DNA from: Chryseobacterium cucumeris
GTDB taxonomy: Bacteria; Bacteroidota; Bacteroidia; Flavobacteriales; Weeksellaceae
Assembly: GCF_016775705.1 (NCBI RefSeq)
Contig: NZ_CP068760.1
Span: forward strand, 1,178,001 to 1,242,000
Direction: 5' to 3'
Length of the DNA: 64,000 nt
In this document: positions 44,584-53,691 of the stretch, piece after piece
Layout of the letters: every line of letters begins with the position of its first letter
Numbering within the stretch: the stretch's first letter is position 1
Made by a program: the position numbers and the translations under genes
The notes under the pieces: model-generated
What the model was told of the DNA's origin: nothing
The model's database searches: none
Seen by the model: only the letters and a program-made list of their open reading frames with translations

Positions 44584-45411
44584 ATGTTAAGAAATTATAG
44601 TAACAGCAGGACATTGGGAGACAACATCAGGTTGGGAACGCTGACTGCCTTCACGGCAGGTACTATAAACATTGCTTCCCTGTTGATATTCCTCTCTTTC
44701 ACGTCAAACGTAACAGGACATTACGCTATTTTAGCGGCAGAAATCAGTAAAGGAAACTGGACACAGGTAGGAGTTGTAGGCGGATGGATCTTTTTGTTCT
44801 TCTTCGGAAGCTTCCTGTCCAACTTTATTGTTATCAATTTTAATAAGAAAAGTAAATATTTCGCCCATGCCATGCCGATTGTGCTGGAAATCATATGTCT
44901 TCTGTTTGTAGGAATATACGGACAGTTTTATTACCAGAAAACATTGGAAGAAACAGAATATTTAGTGGCTTTGATGCTTTTTGCCACCGGACTTCAGAAC
45001 GGTCTTACCGCAAGTATTTCCAACTTCTCTGTGAAAACGACCCACCTTACCGGAACCACTACCGACCTGGGAATTCTGGTATCCATGTTTACCCAGAAAA
45101 AATACAGAAAAAACGGGGAGCTGATTGGCAGGGCAAAACTTCTCATGAGTATTATGCTTGCTTATGTAATGGGCGCTGTATTCTCGGGGTTAACATATTA
45201 CTATCTGGAATTCAGAGTATTCTATGTGATCAGCATATGTCTTCTGATTGTCATCGGATATGATGCTTATAAAATTCATATTCGTCATTTCAACACAAAA
45301 TACAGATACAGCAGGATTTATAAAAAACCTAATCTCTTTGCTTATCTGTATGATAAAATCCATGGAATTCCTAAAAGAGAAAAGAAAAGAAAGCTTGTCT
45401 TTGAGGATTAA
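44584..45411 (+). CDS. DUF1275/YoaK family membrane protein
   Basis: 275 residues with six or seven membrane helices. The N-terminal TAFTAGTINIASLLIFLSFTSNVTGH and the central GLQNGLTASISN..TTHLTGTTTDLG are hallmarks of the YoaK/DUF1275 family. The function is unknown. The basic C-terminal tail (KREKKRK) is cytoplasmic. A terminator follows. Confidence 0.9.
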   Translation: MLRNYSNSRTLGDNIRLGTLTAFTAGTINIASLLIFLSFTSNVTGHYAILAAEISKGNWTQVGVVGGWIFLFFFGSFLSNFIVINFNKKSKYFAHAMPIVLEIICLLFVGIYGQFYYQKTLEETEYLVALMLFATGLQNGLTASISNFSVKTTHLTGTTTDLGILVSMFTQKKYRKNGELIGRAKLLMSIMLAYVMGAVFSGLTYYYLEFRVFYVISICLLIVIGYDAYKIHIRHFNTKYRYSRIYKKPNLFAYLYDKIHGIPKREKKRKLVFED

Positions 45412-45455
45412 AATATAAAACACACTATTAATTTTTTGTATAAACTAGCTGTAAG

Positions 45456-45490
45456 TGCCCTTATTTTATCATAGAATAGGGGCATTTTTC
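45456..45490 (+). terminator. Terminator after the YoaK-like gene
   Basis: A 10-bp stem with one wobble (45456-45465 with 45475-45484) followed by T residues. The rest of the 315-base gap to mutL is AT-rich with no gene. Confidence 0.75.
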
Positions 45491-45699
45491 TTAAAAATTA
45501 ATTTAATTATGTAAAAATGACTTGTTTTTGTCCTGTTTTTAACGATTGTTGAAATAAAGATTTCCGGATTGGAGCAATAAACTTGCTAACGCCCTTCATT
45601 ACAAACATTAAAAAAACCGGTTGGGGATAAATAGGCAAAAATGTTGATAATTAAATATTAAATCACGATTTTAGTATTTTAATTCCCGTTTTCATTGAC

Positions 45700-45707
45700 T
45701 ATTTTTG
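45700..45707 (+). promoter_or_regulatory. mutL -7 promoter box
   Basis: TATTTTTG fits TAnnTTTG, 20 bases upstream of the ATG at 45727. Confidence 0.5.
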
Positions 45708-45726
45708 TAAGTTGATTTACGTTTTT

Positions 45727-47523
45727 ATGTCAGATATTATTCAGCTTTTACCGGATCATGTAGCCAACCAAATTGCAGCAGGAGAGGTGGTGCAGAGGCC
45801 TGCATCCATCGTGAAAGAACTTTTGGAAAATGCTATTGATGCAGATGCAACGAAAATTGAACTGATCATCAGAGATGCCGGGAAAAACCTTATCCAGGTG
45901 GTGGATGACGGAAAAGGAATGTCTGAAACAGATGCCCGTATGGCGTTTGAAAGGCATGCTACCTCAAAAATCAAAGGAACTGAAGATATCTTTAAGATAG
46001 CCACCAAAGGATTTCGTGGTGAAGCGCTGGCTTCTATAGCAGCAGTTTCCCAGGTGGAGCTCAGAACAAAACAGAAGGATACTTCCATTGGTACCAATAT
46101 CTATATCGAAGGAGGGGTTTTCCAGTTTCAGGATCCGGTTCAGACAGCAGACGGATCAAATTTTTTAGTAAAAAATCTTTTCTACAATGTTCCTGCAAGA
46201 AGGAAATTTTTGAAAAATAATAATATTGAATTCAGACACGTAATTGATGAATTTCAGCGTGTTGCACTGGCTCATGAGAATCTGGAGTTTTCCCTTTTTC
46301 ATGATGATGAAGCTGTTTTCAGACTGAGAAAAGGAAGCCAGATGCAGCGTATTGTGGATGTTTTCGGAAGAAAGCTTCAGCCGCTTCTGATTCCTATTAA
46401 AGAAGACATTATCTGGTGTAAACTTCATGGTTTTGTTGCTAAACCTGAAGGGGCCAAGAAAGCAAGAGGCGAGCAGTTCCTTTTTGTTAATGGAAGATAC
46501 TTCAGAAGTGCATACTTCAATAAAGCAGTACAGGAAGCTTTTGAAGGCCTGCTTCAGCCTGGATATGTGCCATCCTTTTTCCTTTTTCTGGAACTTGATC
46601 CGGAGAAAATAGATGTTAACATCCATCCACAGAAAACTGAAGTGAAATTTGAAGATGAGCATCTTATTTTTGCTTTGCTTCGTTCAACCATTAAGAGATC
46701 TTTAGGGATTTACAATGTTTCTCCAAGCCTGGATTTCGACAGAGATCCCGAACTGGATGAAATGATGAATAAACCTATTCCGAGCAAAGGAAATGGAGGA
46801 GGATCCGGCGGAGGTGTTTTCAAAATGCCTGAAATCATTGTAGATAAAGACTATAATCCGTTTCTGGAAGAGAAAAATGTAGTACATCCGGAGGAAATTC
46901 AGAACCTTACGGAAATGTACCATCAGAATATTACAGCAGAGCCTTCAAAGATTAACCTGTTCGAAGATGAGGATTTTGATGAAGATCTGATGAGGCTTCC
47001 CAATGGATACTGGCTTTTTAACAAAGGAGATGTCACTTTAATGCTGGATCTGGGAAGAATGCACAGACTGTTGGTTTCTGAAGGAAACAAATCCACCAGA
47101 AAATCAAGCACAAACAGCCATGCTCTTCTTTTCTCTCTGGAGTATCATATGAATGAAATCGAAAAGACAAAATACAATTCGATCAAAAAATATCTCCCGG
47201 AATTAGGGTTTGACATGAAAATTGCTCATGAAAGTGTACTTCGAATAGATTCACTTCCGGAAGGGCTGAAAGAAACCCAGGCCATGAAATTCCTGGAGAA
47301 CCTTTTTGAGATCCTGGATTACAAGACGGAAGAAGAATTCATGCAGTATTACCATAACCAATGGAATAAAATGCAGTCGAAATCCAGATTTGACTTTATT
47401 TATAAAAAAGATGCGGAACAACTGATCAAAGACTTTACAGCATTAGGCTTCCCGGAATTTTTACCGGATGGCAAAAGATGCTTTTATGAAGTTCCGTTTA
47501 ATGACTTTAAAAACAAATTTTAA
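45727..47523 (+). CDS. mutL: DNA mismatch repair protein MutL
   Basis: 598 residues from the ATG at 45727 (an in-frame TTG lies 15 bases upstream). The GHKL ATPase domain is clear: VKELLENAIDADAT, VDDGKGM, ATSKI and GFRGEAL. The C-terminal dimerisation domain is present but the endonuclease motif, DQHAxxER in many MutL proteins, reads DLGRMHRLL. It probably cannot nick DNA itself. The gene is followed 5 bases later by the rhomboid gene. Confidence 0.96.
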   Translation: MSDIIQLLPDHVANQIAAGEVVQRPASIVKELLENAIDADATKIELIIRDAGKNLIQVVDDGKGMSETDARMAFERHATSKIKGTEDIFKIATKGFRGEALASIAAVSQVELRTKQKDTSIGTNIYIEGGVFQFQDPVQTADGSNFLVKNLFYNVPARRKFLKNNNIEFRHVIDEFQRVALAHENLEFSLFHDDEAVFRLRKGSQMQRIVDVFGRKLQPLLIPIKEDIIWCKLHGFVAKPEGAKKARGEQFLFVNGRYFRSAYFNKAVQEAFEGLLQPGYVPSFFLFLELDPEKIDVNIHPQKTEVKFEDEHLIFALLRSTIKRSLGIYNVSPSLDFDRDPELDEMMNKPIPSKGNGGGSGGGVFKMPEIIVDKDYNPFLEEKNVVHPEEIQNLTEMYHQNITAEPSKINLFEDEDFDEDLMRLPNGYWLFNKGDVTLMLDLGRMHRLLVSEGNKSTRKSSTNSHALLFSLEYHMNEIEKTKYNSIKKYLPELGFDMKIAHESVLRIDSLPEGLKETQAMKFLENLFEILDYKTEEEFMQYYHNQWNKMQSKSRFDFIYKKDAEQLIKDFTALGFPEFLPDGKRCFYEVPFNDFKNKF

Positions 47524-47528
47524 AAAAT

Positions 47529-48284
47529 ATGTTTAACAATATACCACCCATTACAAGGAACATTATTATTATCAACATTATTGTTTATTTGGTTGCTAAT
47601 TTTATGCTTCCGAATTTATACGATACACTTTCTGGGTTTTATCCATTCTCTCCCAATTTTAAATCCTGGCAGGTTATTACCCATATGTTTATGCACGCTC
47701 CATTTAGAGAGCCTGGGGGTATAATGCATATTTTATTTAATATGTTTACATTATTTAGCTTTGGACCTATTCTGGAGCAAACATTGGGAGATAAAAAATA
47801 TCTGATACTATATTTCGCAAGTGGACTAGGCTCGTTTTTCTTATTCAATCTTTGGAATTTTGTAGAAGCTCAGCAAATTATTTCTGGTTTACAAGATATG
47901 GGACTTAGCGCGGCCGAAATTTATCCAAAAGCCGCACTTGATTATGTGGGAAGTCTGAAGATCAGTGCTACAACAGTTGAAGGACAGGAATTATCCAGTC
48001 AATATTATAACCTGCTTATATCTCGTATGATGGGTGCTTCCGGCGCTATTTTCGGAGTAGTAGCAGCTTTTGCCACATTATATCCCGATGCTAAAATCGG
48101 AATTATGTTTATTCCTGTTCCGATTAAAGTAAAATATCTTTTACCAATTATTGTTGTAATTTCAATATATCTTGGAGTATCAGGAAACGGAGGAGGCATT
48201 GCCCACCTTGCTCACGTAGGAGGAGCTTTGGTTGGATGGCTTTTGGCAAGGATATGGAAAAAGCATTTATACAGATTCAACTAA
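47529..48284 (+). CDS. Rhomboid family intramembrane protease
   Basis: 251 residues, six membrane helices. The catalytic Ser is in GASGAIFG and the His in AHLAHVGGALVG; HILFNMFTLFSFG is the conserved helix 2 motif. It cleaves membrane proteins in the lipid bilayer. Co-directional with mutL and the EEP genes, with short gaps. Confidence 0.94.
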   Translation: MFNNIPPITRNIIIINIIVYLVANFMLPNLYDTLSGFYPFSPNFKSWQVITHMFMHAPFREPGGIMHILFNMFTLFSFGPILEQTLGDKKYLILYFASGLGSFFLFNLWNFVEAQQIISGLQDMGLSAAEIYPKAALDYVGSLKISATTVEGQELSSQYYNLLISRMMGASGAIFGVVAAFATLYPDAKIGIMFIPVPIKVKYLLPIIVVISIYLGVSGNGGGIAHLAHVGGALVGWLLARIWKKHLYRFN

Positions 48285-48293
48285 AGTAACATT

Positions 48294-49283
48294 GTGAAGA
48301 TTTTCCGACTCATAGTATTTATTATCCATCTGGGAATTTTGTTTCTGCTGCTGGGTAGTTTACTGAACGCTTACGTACCGCCAAAGATTTTTCCATGGTT
48401 TAATCTGCTGTCATTAGGATTCCCGGTTCTCATGATTTTATATATGATCCTGACCATATTCTGGGTATTAAGCTGGAAAAAAAGGGCTTTTGTATTTATG
48501 TTGGCGGGTTTGGCATTTATGAATCCTGTAAAAAGATGGGTTAACTATTCTGATCAGAAAGGAAACGCTGAAATAAAAGTGATTTCTTTTAATACAAGGG
48601 CTGGCAGAATAGGAAACAAAGAGGTAGGACCGTACCTGAAATCTCAGGATGCTGATGTTATTCTTTTACAGGAGGACGCGGGTATTAAATATCAGTTTGA
48701 TGGTTATCAGAAAGCAAATCCCGGAGGCGGCTTAACAATTCTGACCAGGCATAAAATCATTAAACAGCAGATTATTGATCCTCAAGATGAAGAGGTAAGA
48801 ATTCCCGGTGTGCTGGCTGATATAGAAATTAAAGGCAAAAACTACAGGTTCATTGATGTCTATCTCAATCCATTTCGCTTTCAAAAAGAGATGGTGAAAC
48901 TTAACGGAGATACCGATAACGACGAACAAAAAATAAAAGATGTTGTTAAGAGACTCATTCCTACCTTTAAAAAACATCAGGATCAGGTAGCGCTTATTCG
49001 TGAAGTAATTGACAATTCGCCTTACCCTGTTATCCTTACAGGTGATTTCAATTCTGTTCCCAATTCTTACGAATATTATCATTTATCTGATGGGCTTGAC
49101 GATGCATTTCTGACTGCAGGAAAAGGAAGTGCAACCAGTTTTCACGATTATAAATTCCCCATCAGGATCGACTATATTTTTTCTTCAAAGTCATTAAAGG
49201 CAATATCTTACGAAATTGACCGTTCTGTAAGTATTTCAGATCATTATCCTGTCGCAGTAACATTTTCTACGGAGAATAAATAA
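48294..49283 (+). CDS. Membrane endonuclease/exonuclease/phosphatase (EEP) family protein, copy 1
   Basis: 329 residues from a GTG start. Two or three N-terminal membrane helices (residues about 1-85) precede an EEP domain with IKVISFNTRAG, VILLQEDAG, LTGDFNSVPNS and SDHYPVAV, the metal and catalytic motifs of this fold. It may cleave a nucleic acid, a phosphoinositide or another phosphodiester at the membrane. The next gene is a diverged paralogue. Confidence 0.88.
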   Translation: MKIFRLIVFIIHLGILFLLLGSLLNAYVPPKIFPWFNLLSLGFPVLMILYMILTIFWVLSWKKRAFVFMLAGLAFMNPVKRWVNYSDQKGNAEIKVISFNTRAGRIGNKEVGPYLKSQDADVILLQEDAGIKYQFDGYQKANPGGGLTILTRHKIIKQQIIDPQDEEVRIPGVLADIEIKGKNYRFIDVYLNPFRFQKEMVKLNGDTDNDEQKIKDVVKRLIPTFKKHQDQVALIREVIDNSPYPVILTGDFNSVPNSYEYYHLSDGLDDAFLTAGKGSATSFHDYKFPIRIDYIFSSKSLKAISYEIDRSVSISDHYPVAVTFSTENK

Positions 49284-49356
49284 TCATAAAAAGAGTTAAA
49301 ATTGTCTGCTTGGTAGGATTTTTGTTGAAAGAAAATCGTACCAAGACCGTTTTTTC

Positions 49357-50328
49357 ATGAAGTCGAACCAGATATTACTATTTATACATATCGTTGTTGC
49401 TGTTTTGCTGTTATGCACATTGGGGAATGCATGGATTCCACCAAACATTTTAGGCAACCTGAATCTTCTGTCTCTTGGTTTTCCTTATCTGATACTGGCA
49501 CATGTAATTCTAACGCTGATCTGGATCTTCAAAAAAGAAAAAATAGCCATTGCTTTTGTATTAGGTACATTTATTTTCTATAATCCGATCAGACGATGGA
49601 TCAACTTTTCCCCAAAAACAGAAAATTTAAAAACAATCCGTGATATTAAGGTATTGACTTTTAATGTGAAATATGGAGAATATGGCTGGGATAAAGTAAA
49701 AGATTATATCAAGGCACAGGATGCAGATATTATTCTTGTACAGGAAAAAGATACAAACCGTGTTATACAGCGTGATCTTATAAAATACCCGTCGGTTATT
49801 CTTAAAACCAAGCATAAAATTGTAAGACAAGCAGAGCTTATTGACGAGAAAGCACGTGGAAATTCATTTTATGCTGATATAGACATTAATGGAAAAGTAA
49901 TCCGAATTATTAATGTGTATCTTGAACCCTTCAGACTTCATAAATCTATGTTTACGAAACTTGATAAACTAGGTTTGGGAAATGTATCAACGCTACTTTC
50001 TCATATGACTCCTACATTTCAGGCACATGAAGACCAGGTAAAAAGAATCAGAAAAATGATAGATTTATCTCCTTATCCTGTTATTCTGGCCGGAGATTTT
50101 AATTCTGTTCCCAATTCATATGAGTATTATAACCTTGGAAAAGACCTTCAGGACGCATTCCTGGTTGCCGGAAAGGGCAGTGCCAGCAGTTTCCATGATT
50201 ATAAAGTGCCTTTGAGAATTGATTATATTTTCAGTTCGAAATCAATCATTCCGCTAAGCTATAAAGTAGACCAGTCTGTGAAATTATCGGATCACTATCC
50301 TGTAATTGCGGAATTTCTATTAAATTAG
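49357..50328 (+). CDS. Membrane EEP family protein, copy 2
   Basis: 323 residues with the same layout as the preceding gene: N-terminal membrane helices, then IKVLTFNVKYG, IILVQEKDTN, LAGDFNSVPNS and SDHYPVIAEF. The C-terminal 90 residues are highly similar to copy 1, the central part less so. It is an old tandem duplication. The lipoprotein gene begins 4 bases downstream. Confidence 0.88.
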   Translation: MKSNQILLFIHIVVAVLLLCTLGNAWIPPNILGNLNLLSLGFPYLILAHVILTLIWIFKKEKIAIAFVLGTFIFYNPIRRWINFSPKTENLKTIRDIKVLTFNVKYGEYGWDKVKDYIKAQDADIILVQEKDTNRVIQRDLIKYPSVILKTKHKIVRQAELIDEKARGNSFYADIDINGKVIRIINVYLEPFRLHKSMFTKLDKLGLGNVSTLLSHMTPTFQAHEDQVKRIRKMIDLSPYPVILAGDFNSVPNSYEYYNLGKDLQDAFLVAGKGSASSFHDYKVPLRIDYIFSSKSIIPLSYKVDQSVKLSDHYPVIAEFLLN

Positions 50329-50332
50329 TTCC

Positions 50333-50695
50333 ATGAAAAATTTACTGGCTGCGATTTTTATTTTTATCATTCTTTTTACTGCTTGTTCGAAGAAAGAATC
50401 ACCGGGATTCGGGGCTGAGCAGGAAGTTAAAATAAGTTATGATACTACTGCTGTCGATTCCTTTTCTACAGGAGCCGTTTCAGTGGATATTGCACGCAAA
50501 ATACGAATGTCTTCTCCCCAGTATATTGATTCTGTAAAACAGGCTAAAAAGCTTCAGGACGAAGAAAATAAAATTAAAGCCGAGCTCGAAAAAGAAAATA
50601 AAGCAAAACAGGAAGAAGAAAAGAAAAAAGCAGAAGCCGAAAAGAAACTAAAAACAGCAGAAAAGACGGCTGCGCAGGAAACTAAATCAGAATAA
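50333..50695 (+). CDS. Small lipoprotein with charged helical tail
   Basis: 120 residues. The lipobox is in IILFTACSKK, after which residues 75-120 form a very charged Lys/Glu helix (EEEKKKAEAEKKLK). No family recognised. It lies 4 bases after the second EEP gene. Confidence 0.75.
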   Translation: MKNLLAAIFIFIILFTACSKKESPGFGAEQEVKISYDTTAVDSFSTGAVSVDIARKIRMSSPQYIDSVKQAKKLQDEENKIKAELEKENKAKQEEEKKKAEAEKKLKTAEKTAAQETKSE

Positions 50696-50723
50696 ATCCA
50701 GATTCCATTAAAAAATAAACAAT

Positions 50724-51134
50724 ATGAAAAAACAAATTTTAGCTGCACTGGTGATCTCAGTATTCACGGTAGCATGTACAAAATCAACAACAAAAACAGA
50801 ACAGGTAGAAAATCCTGACGGATCAGTTACCACTACAACCACTACCACTACAGAAACACCAAACGTTGTGGATACTGCAAAGATCAACAACGCTAAAGAA
50901 GATGTGAAAGATAAGGTAGATGAAGCGGGTAATAAGATTGATGATGCCGCACAGAAGGCAAAAGATAGGATTGATGCCACTGCAGATAAGACAAAACAGG
51001 ATCTTAATAAAGCGGGTCAGGATATCAAAGCTGAGGCCAACAAAGTAGGGCAGGATGCAAAAGAGGCTGCCAAAAAAGGGGCTTCGAAAGTAGAAGAAGC
51101 CGCGAAAAAAGTAAAAGAAGATTTAAGCAAATAA
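50724..51134 (+). CDS. LEA/apolipoprotein-like lipoprotein
   Basis: 136 residues. A lipoprotein signal (VFTVACTKS) leads to a Thr-rich segment (SVTTTTTTTTETPN), then to repeated amphipathic 11-residue units (KDKVDEAGNK, KDRIDATADK, KQDLNKAGQD, KAEANKVGQD and so on) to the end. These Lys/Asp/Ala units are like late-embryogenesis or apolipoprotein helices. It is probably an envelope stress protein. Confidence 0.8.
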   Translation: MKKQILAALVISVFTVACTKSTTKTEQVENPDGSVTTTTTTTTETPNVVDTAKINNAKEDVKDKVDEAGNKIDDAAQKAKDRIDATADKTKQDLNKAGQDIKAEANKVGQDAKEAAKKGASKVEEAAKKVKEDLSK

Positions 51135-51140
51135 ATAATA

Positions 51141-51170
51141 AAAGCCGTAGTTCAACAGAATTACGGCTTT
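51141..51170. terminator. Convergent terminator
   Basis: A 10-bp stem with one wobble (51141-51150 with 51161-51170) and a T run. It lies between the lipoprotein gene and the GH3-like gene. Confidence 0.8.
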
Positions 51171-51205
51171 TTTATATGCAATTGAGAGTTAGGAGTCTTT
51201 CTCTC

Positions 51206-52720
51206 TTATTTATTCATTTCCAATAATGGATCAATATATTCTCTGTCATTGCTTAGTCTTGGTACCTTATTTTGTCCGCCTAGCTTTCCTTTAGCTTCCA
51301 GCCAGTGATAGAACAGATTTTCTTTGGCGATATGTACAATCGGCCTTTTCAGAGTCATATTGTTGTATCTTTTCGCTTCATAGTCTGAATTGATGGTCTT
51401 TAAGTGTTTGTCAAAAGCATCAATAAAGTGTTCCAGATCATCCGGGTGCTGGCTGAATTCAAAAATCCATTCATGAGCGCCTCCTTCGTTTCCTTTCATG
51501 AAAACCGGTGCTCCCGTGAAATCTGTGATCTGTGCTCCTGTTGCTTCGCAGGCTTTTGCAAGAGCAGATTCTACATTGGTAATCATCAGTTCTTCCCCAA
51601 AAGCATTGATATAGTGCTTTGTCCTTCCTGTTATTTTTATTCTGAACGGATTGATTGAGGTAAAGACAACGGTATCACCAATCAGGTATCTCCAGAGTCC
51701 TCCATTGGTCGTGATCACCATTGCATAATTTTTTCCTAATTCCACATCTTCCAGGCTTACGACCTTAGGATTTGAAAAATGGAACTGATCCATTGGAATA
51801 AACTCATAAAATATCCCATAATCCAGCATTAAAAGCATCTCATCACTGTCTGATCTGTCCTGGATACCGAAGAAGCCTTCGGAAGCATTGTAAATTTCGT
51901 AGTAATTGATGTTTTTTCCGATGATCTGTCTGAATTGTTCCCTGTAGGGCTTAAAGCTGATTCCACCGTGAAAAAACACCTCTAAATTAGGCCACAGCTC
52001 CGAAATACTTCCTACATTGGTTTCCTTTAATACTCTTTGCAGAAGAACCATCATCCAGCTTGGTACTCCAAGAATACTTCCCACGTCTTCATTTTTTACT
52101 TCGGATGTAATTGCTTTAAGCTTACTTTCCCATTCTCCCATCAAAGAAACTTTCTTGCTGGGAGTAGTGGTAATTTCTACCCAAAACGGAAGGTTGTCGA
52201 TCAGGATCGCAGATAAATCTCCAAATTTTGTATTAAAATCCGCATAAAGCTCGGAACTTCCACCTAAGCGTAAGTTTTTATAATTAAAAAGCTGGTTTTC
52301 GGGATGGTTGTTGGCATAAATCGAAACCATGTCTTTTCCGGCTTTCATGTGGCAGTATTCAAGGCTTTCGGCAGAGATCGGAATGAATTTGCTTTTAGCA
52401 TTGGTGGTACCCGATGATTTGGCAAAATGTTTAATAAGCCCCGGCCAGCTTACGTCTTTATGTCCCTGTCTTGCTTTTTCAATAAAAGGTTCCATTTCTT
52501 CATAGGTAACAATAGGAACTTTGTTTTTAAAATCCTGATAACTTGAGATAGAATTGAATCCGTATAATTTACCATATTCCGTATCTTCCGCATGAAACAG
52601 CTGAGAAAAGAGTATACCTTTCTGGGTTTCAATCGGATGGTCTATAAAATTCTGTATCTGATCAATCCTTTGACGGATAAACCAGTTAACTACGGTATTG
52701 AAAAGTGCTTTGGTTGCCAT
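51206..52720 (-). CDS. GH3-family acyl-adenylating enzyme
   Basis: 504 residues of the GH3 (auxin-responsive promoter) family, which in plants conjugates acids to amino acids through an adenylate. Here KSSGTTNAKSKFIPIS (near residue 95) is the nucleotide motif and YNASEGFFGIQD (about 270) and GLWRYLIGDTVVF the later adenylation motifs. Bacterial members have unknown substrates. TATATTTG on the - strand at 52726-52733 is right upstream of the ATG, so the transcript may be leaderless. Confidence 0.88.
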   Translation of the reverse strand: MATKALFNTVVNWFIRQRIDQIQNFIDHPIETQKGILFSQLFHAEDTEYGKLYGFNSISSYQDFKNKVPIVTYEEMEPFIEKARQGHKDVSWPGLIKHFAKSSGTTNAKSKFIPISAESLEYCHMKAGKDMVSIYANNHPENQLFNYKNLRLGGSSELYADFNTKFGDLSAILIDNLPFWVEITTTPSKKVSLMGEWESKLKAITSEVKNEDVGSILGVPSWMMVLLQRVLKETNVGSISELWPNLEVFFHGGISFKPYREQFRQIIGKNINYYEIYNASEGFFGIQDRSDSDEMLLMLDYGIFYEFIPMDQFHFSNPKVVSLEDVELGKNYAMVITTNGGLWRYLIGDTVVFTSINPFRIKITGRTKHYINAFGEELMITNVESALAKACEATGAQITDFTGAPVFMKGNEGGAHEWIFEFSQHPDDLEHFIDAFDKHLKTINSDYEAKRYNNMTLKRPIVHIAKENLFYHWLEAKGKLGGQNKVPRLSNDREYIDPLLEMNK

Positions 52721-52725
52721 TTCAA

Positions 52726-52733
52726 CAAATATA
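52726..52733 (-). promoter_or_regulatory. GH3-like gene -7 box
   Basis: TATATTTG on the - strand with its 3' end 5 bases from the ATG at 52720. Transcription would begin at or near the start codon. Confidence 0.5.
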
Positions 52734-52778
52734 ATGATATTTGAATTTTCAGAAAATTTTTTACGGTATTAAATAAAA

Positions 52779-52805
52779 AAACCGTTACAAAATTTGTAAC
52801 GGTTT
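52779..52805 (-). terminator. Terminator of the bacilliredoxin gene
   Basis: A 13-bp stem (52779-52791 with 52793-52805) with a one-base loop; on the - strand it is followed by a T-rich run. Confidence 0.8.
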
Positions 52806-52825
52806 GGTATTTAGTTGATTGCTTA

Positions 52826-53236
52826 TTAGCAATATTCGTCGTATGCTGCCTGAAGGTTAGCTGCAATAGCTCCTGCAGGGTTCCCTTCAATGTGATGTCT
52901 TTCCAGCATGTGAACCAATTCACCATCTTTGAAAAGCGCTACACATGGAGAACTTGGAGGGAATGGAGCAAGGTGTTTTCTTGCTTCTACTACTGCTTCA
53001 GTATCAAATCCTGCAAATACAGTCGTTAAATGATCTGGCTTTTTATCTCCTGTCAAAGAGTATACTACTCCTGGTCTTGCAGCACCTGCCGCACAACCAC
53101 ATACAGAGTTGATAACCAATAATGTGGTTCCGGACTGCTTCAAAGCTTCCTCTACCTGAGCCGGAGTTGTTAAATCCTGAAAACCTTTATCTGTAAGCTC
53201 TGCCTTCATAGGCATTACTAAATCTGTTGGATACAT
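52826..53236 (-). CDS. BrxA/BrxB-type bacilliredoxin
   Basis: 136 residues of the YphP/BrxA/BrxB family (formerly DUF1094). The active site is C46-G-C48 in NSVCGCAAGAARPG. These proteins remove bacillithiol from mixed disulfides, which also fits a flavobacterium. It has its own promoter upstream and a terminator downstream. Confidence 0.95.
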   Translation of the reverse strand: MYPTDLVMPMKAELTDKGFQDLTTPAQVEEALKQSGTTLLVINSVCGCAAGAARPGVVYSLTGDKKPDHLTTVFAGFDTEAVVEARKHLAPFPPSSPCVALFKDGELVHMLERHHIEGNPAGAIAANLQAAYDEYC

Positions 53237-53257
53237 ATATTTTGTTTTTTATCCCTA

Positions 53258-53288
53258 CAAAGTTAAGCAATTCTTTGCGTTTGTTCAA
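53258..53288 (-). promoter_or_regulatory. Promoter of the bacilliredoxin gene
   Basis: On the - strand, a TTG (53286-53288), a 20-base spacer and TAACTTTG (53258-53265). Good match to the Bacteroidetes consensus. Confidence 0.6.
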
Positions 53289-53397
53289 TATATAAAAACT
53301 ATCAATTGATTAGTCATATAAAATTAACCGACTATTAATATTGTAATAATATTCTAAAAAACGTGAATTAACTATAGGAATATTGAAATATTATTAT

Positions 53398-53597
53398 TAA
53401 ATTTGAAATGATTCTGAAAAACAAACGACCGTGAAAAAACATTTAAAAGCTTTCCCTCAAGCAATCAACCACTTAAATACTCTCTGAAATATGATAGTAG
53501 CTTAATTCTTTTTCAGTTTAGAATTAAAAACTGATCAACAAACTTTAATATCCAAAGAAAGTGAAGCCCGGAACTGAAGAGTTCCGGGCTTCTTAAT
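53398..53597 (+). ncRNA. Candidate small RNA with terminator
   Basis: In a 455-base gap, a -7 box TAAATTTG (53398-53405) is followed after about 160 bases by a strong terminator, a 13-bp stem (53563-53575 with 53580-53592) with a GAAG loop. No annotated gene ends just before it. A GTG frame of 18 codons (53431-53484, stop to 53487) lies within. It could be an sRNA, a short peptide gene, or both. Confidence 0.4.
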
Positions 53598-53691
53598 CAA
53601 ATCGATATGCAAAGGTTGTATATCCTAAGTTATGGAATGAGACATAGTTTTGCAGGATTGAGATCAACTCAAAATCCCAAAACTAATCGCA

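Noticed and set aside
46165..46662. A 165-codon frame antisense to mutL, and similar antisense frames at 12283-12711, 36755-37231, 43495-43938 and 45756-46097
   Set aside because: All are shadows inside well-supported genes, without known families.
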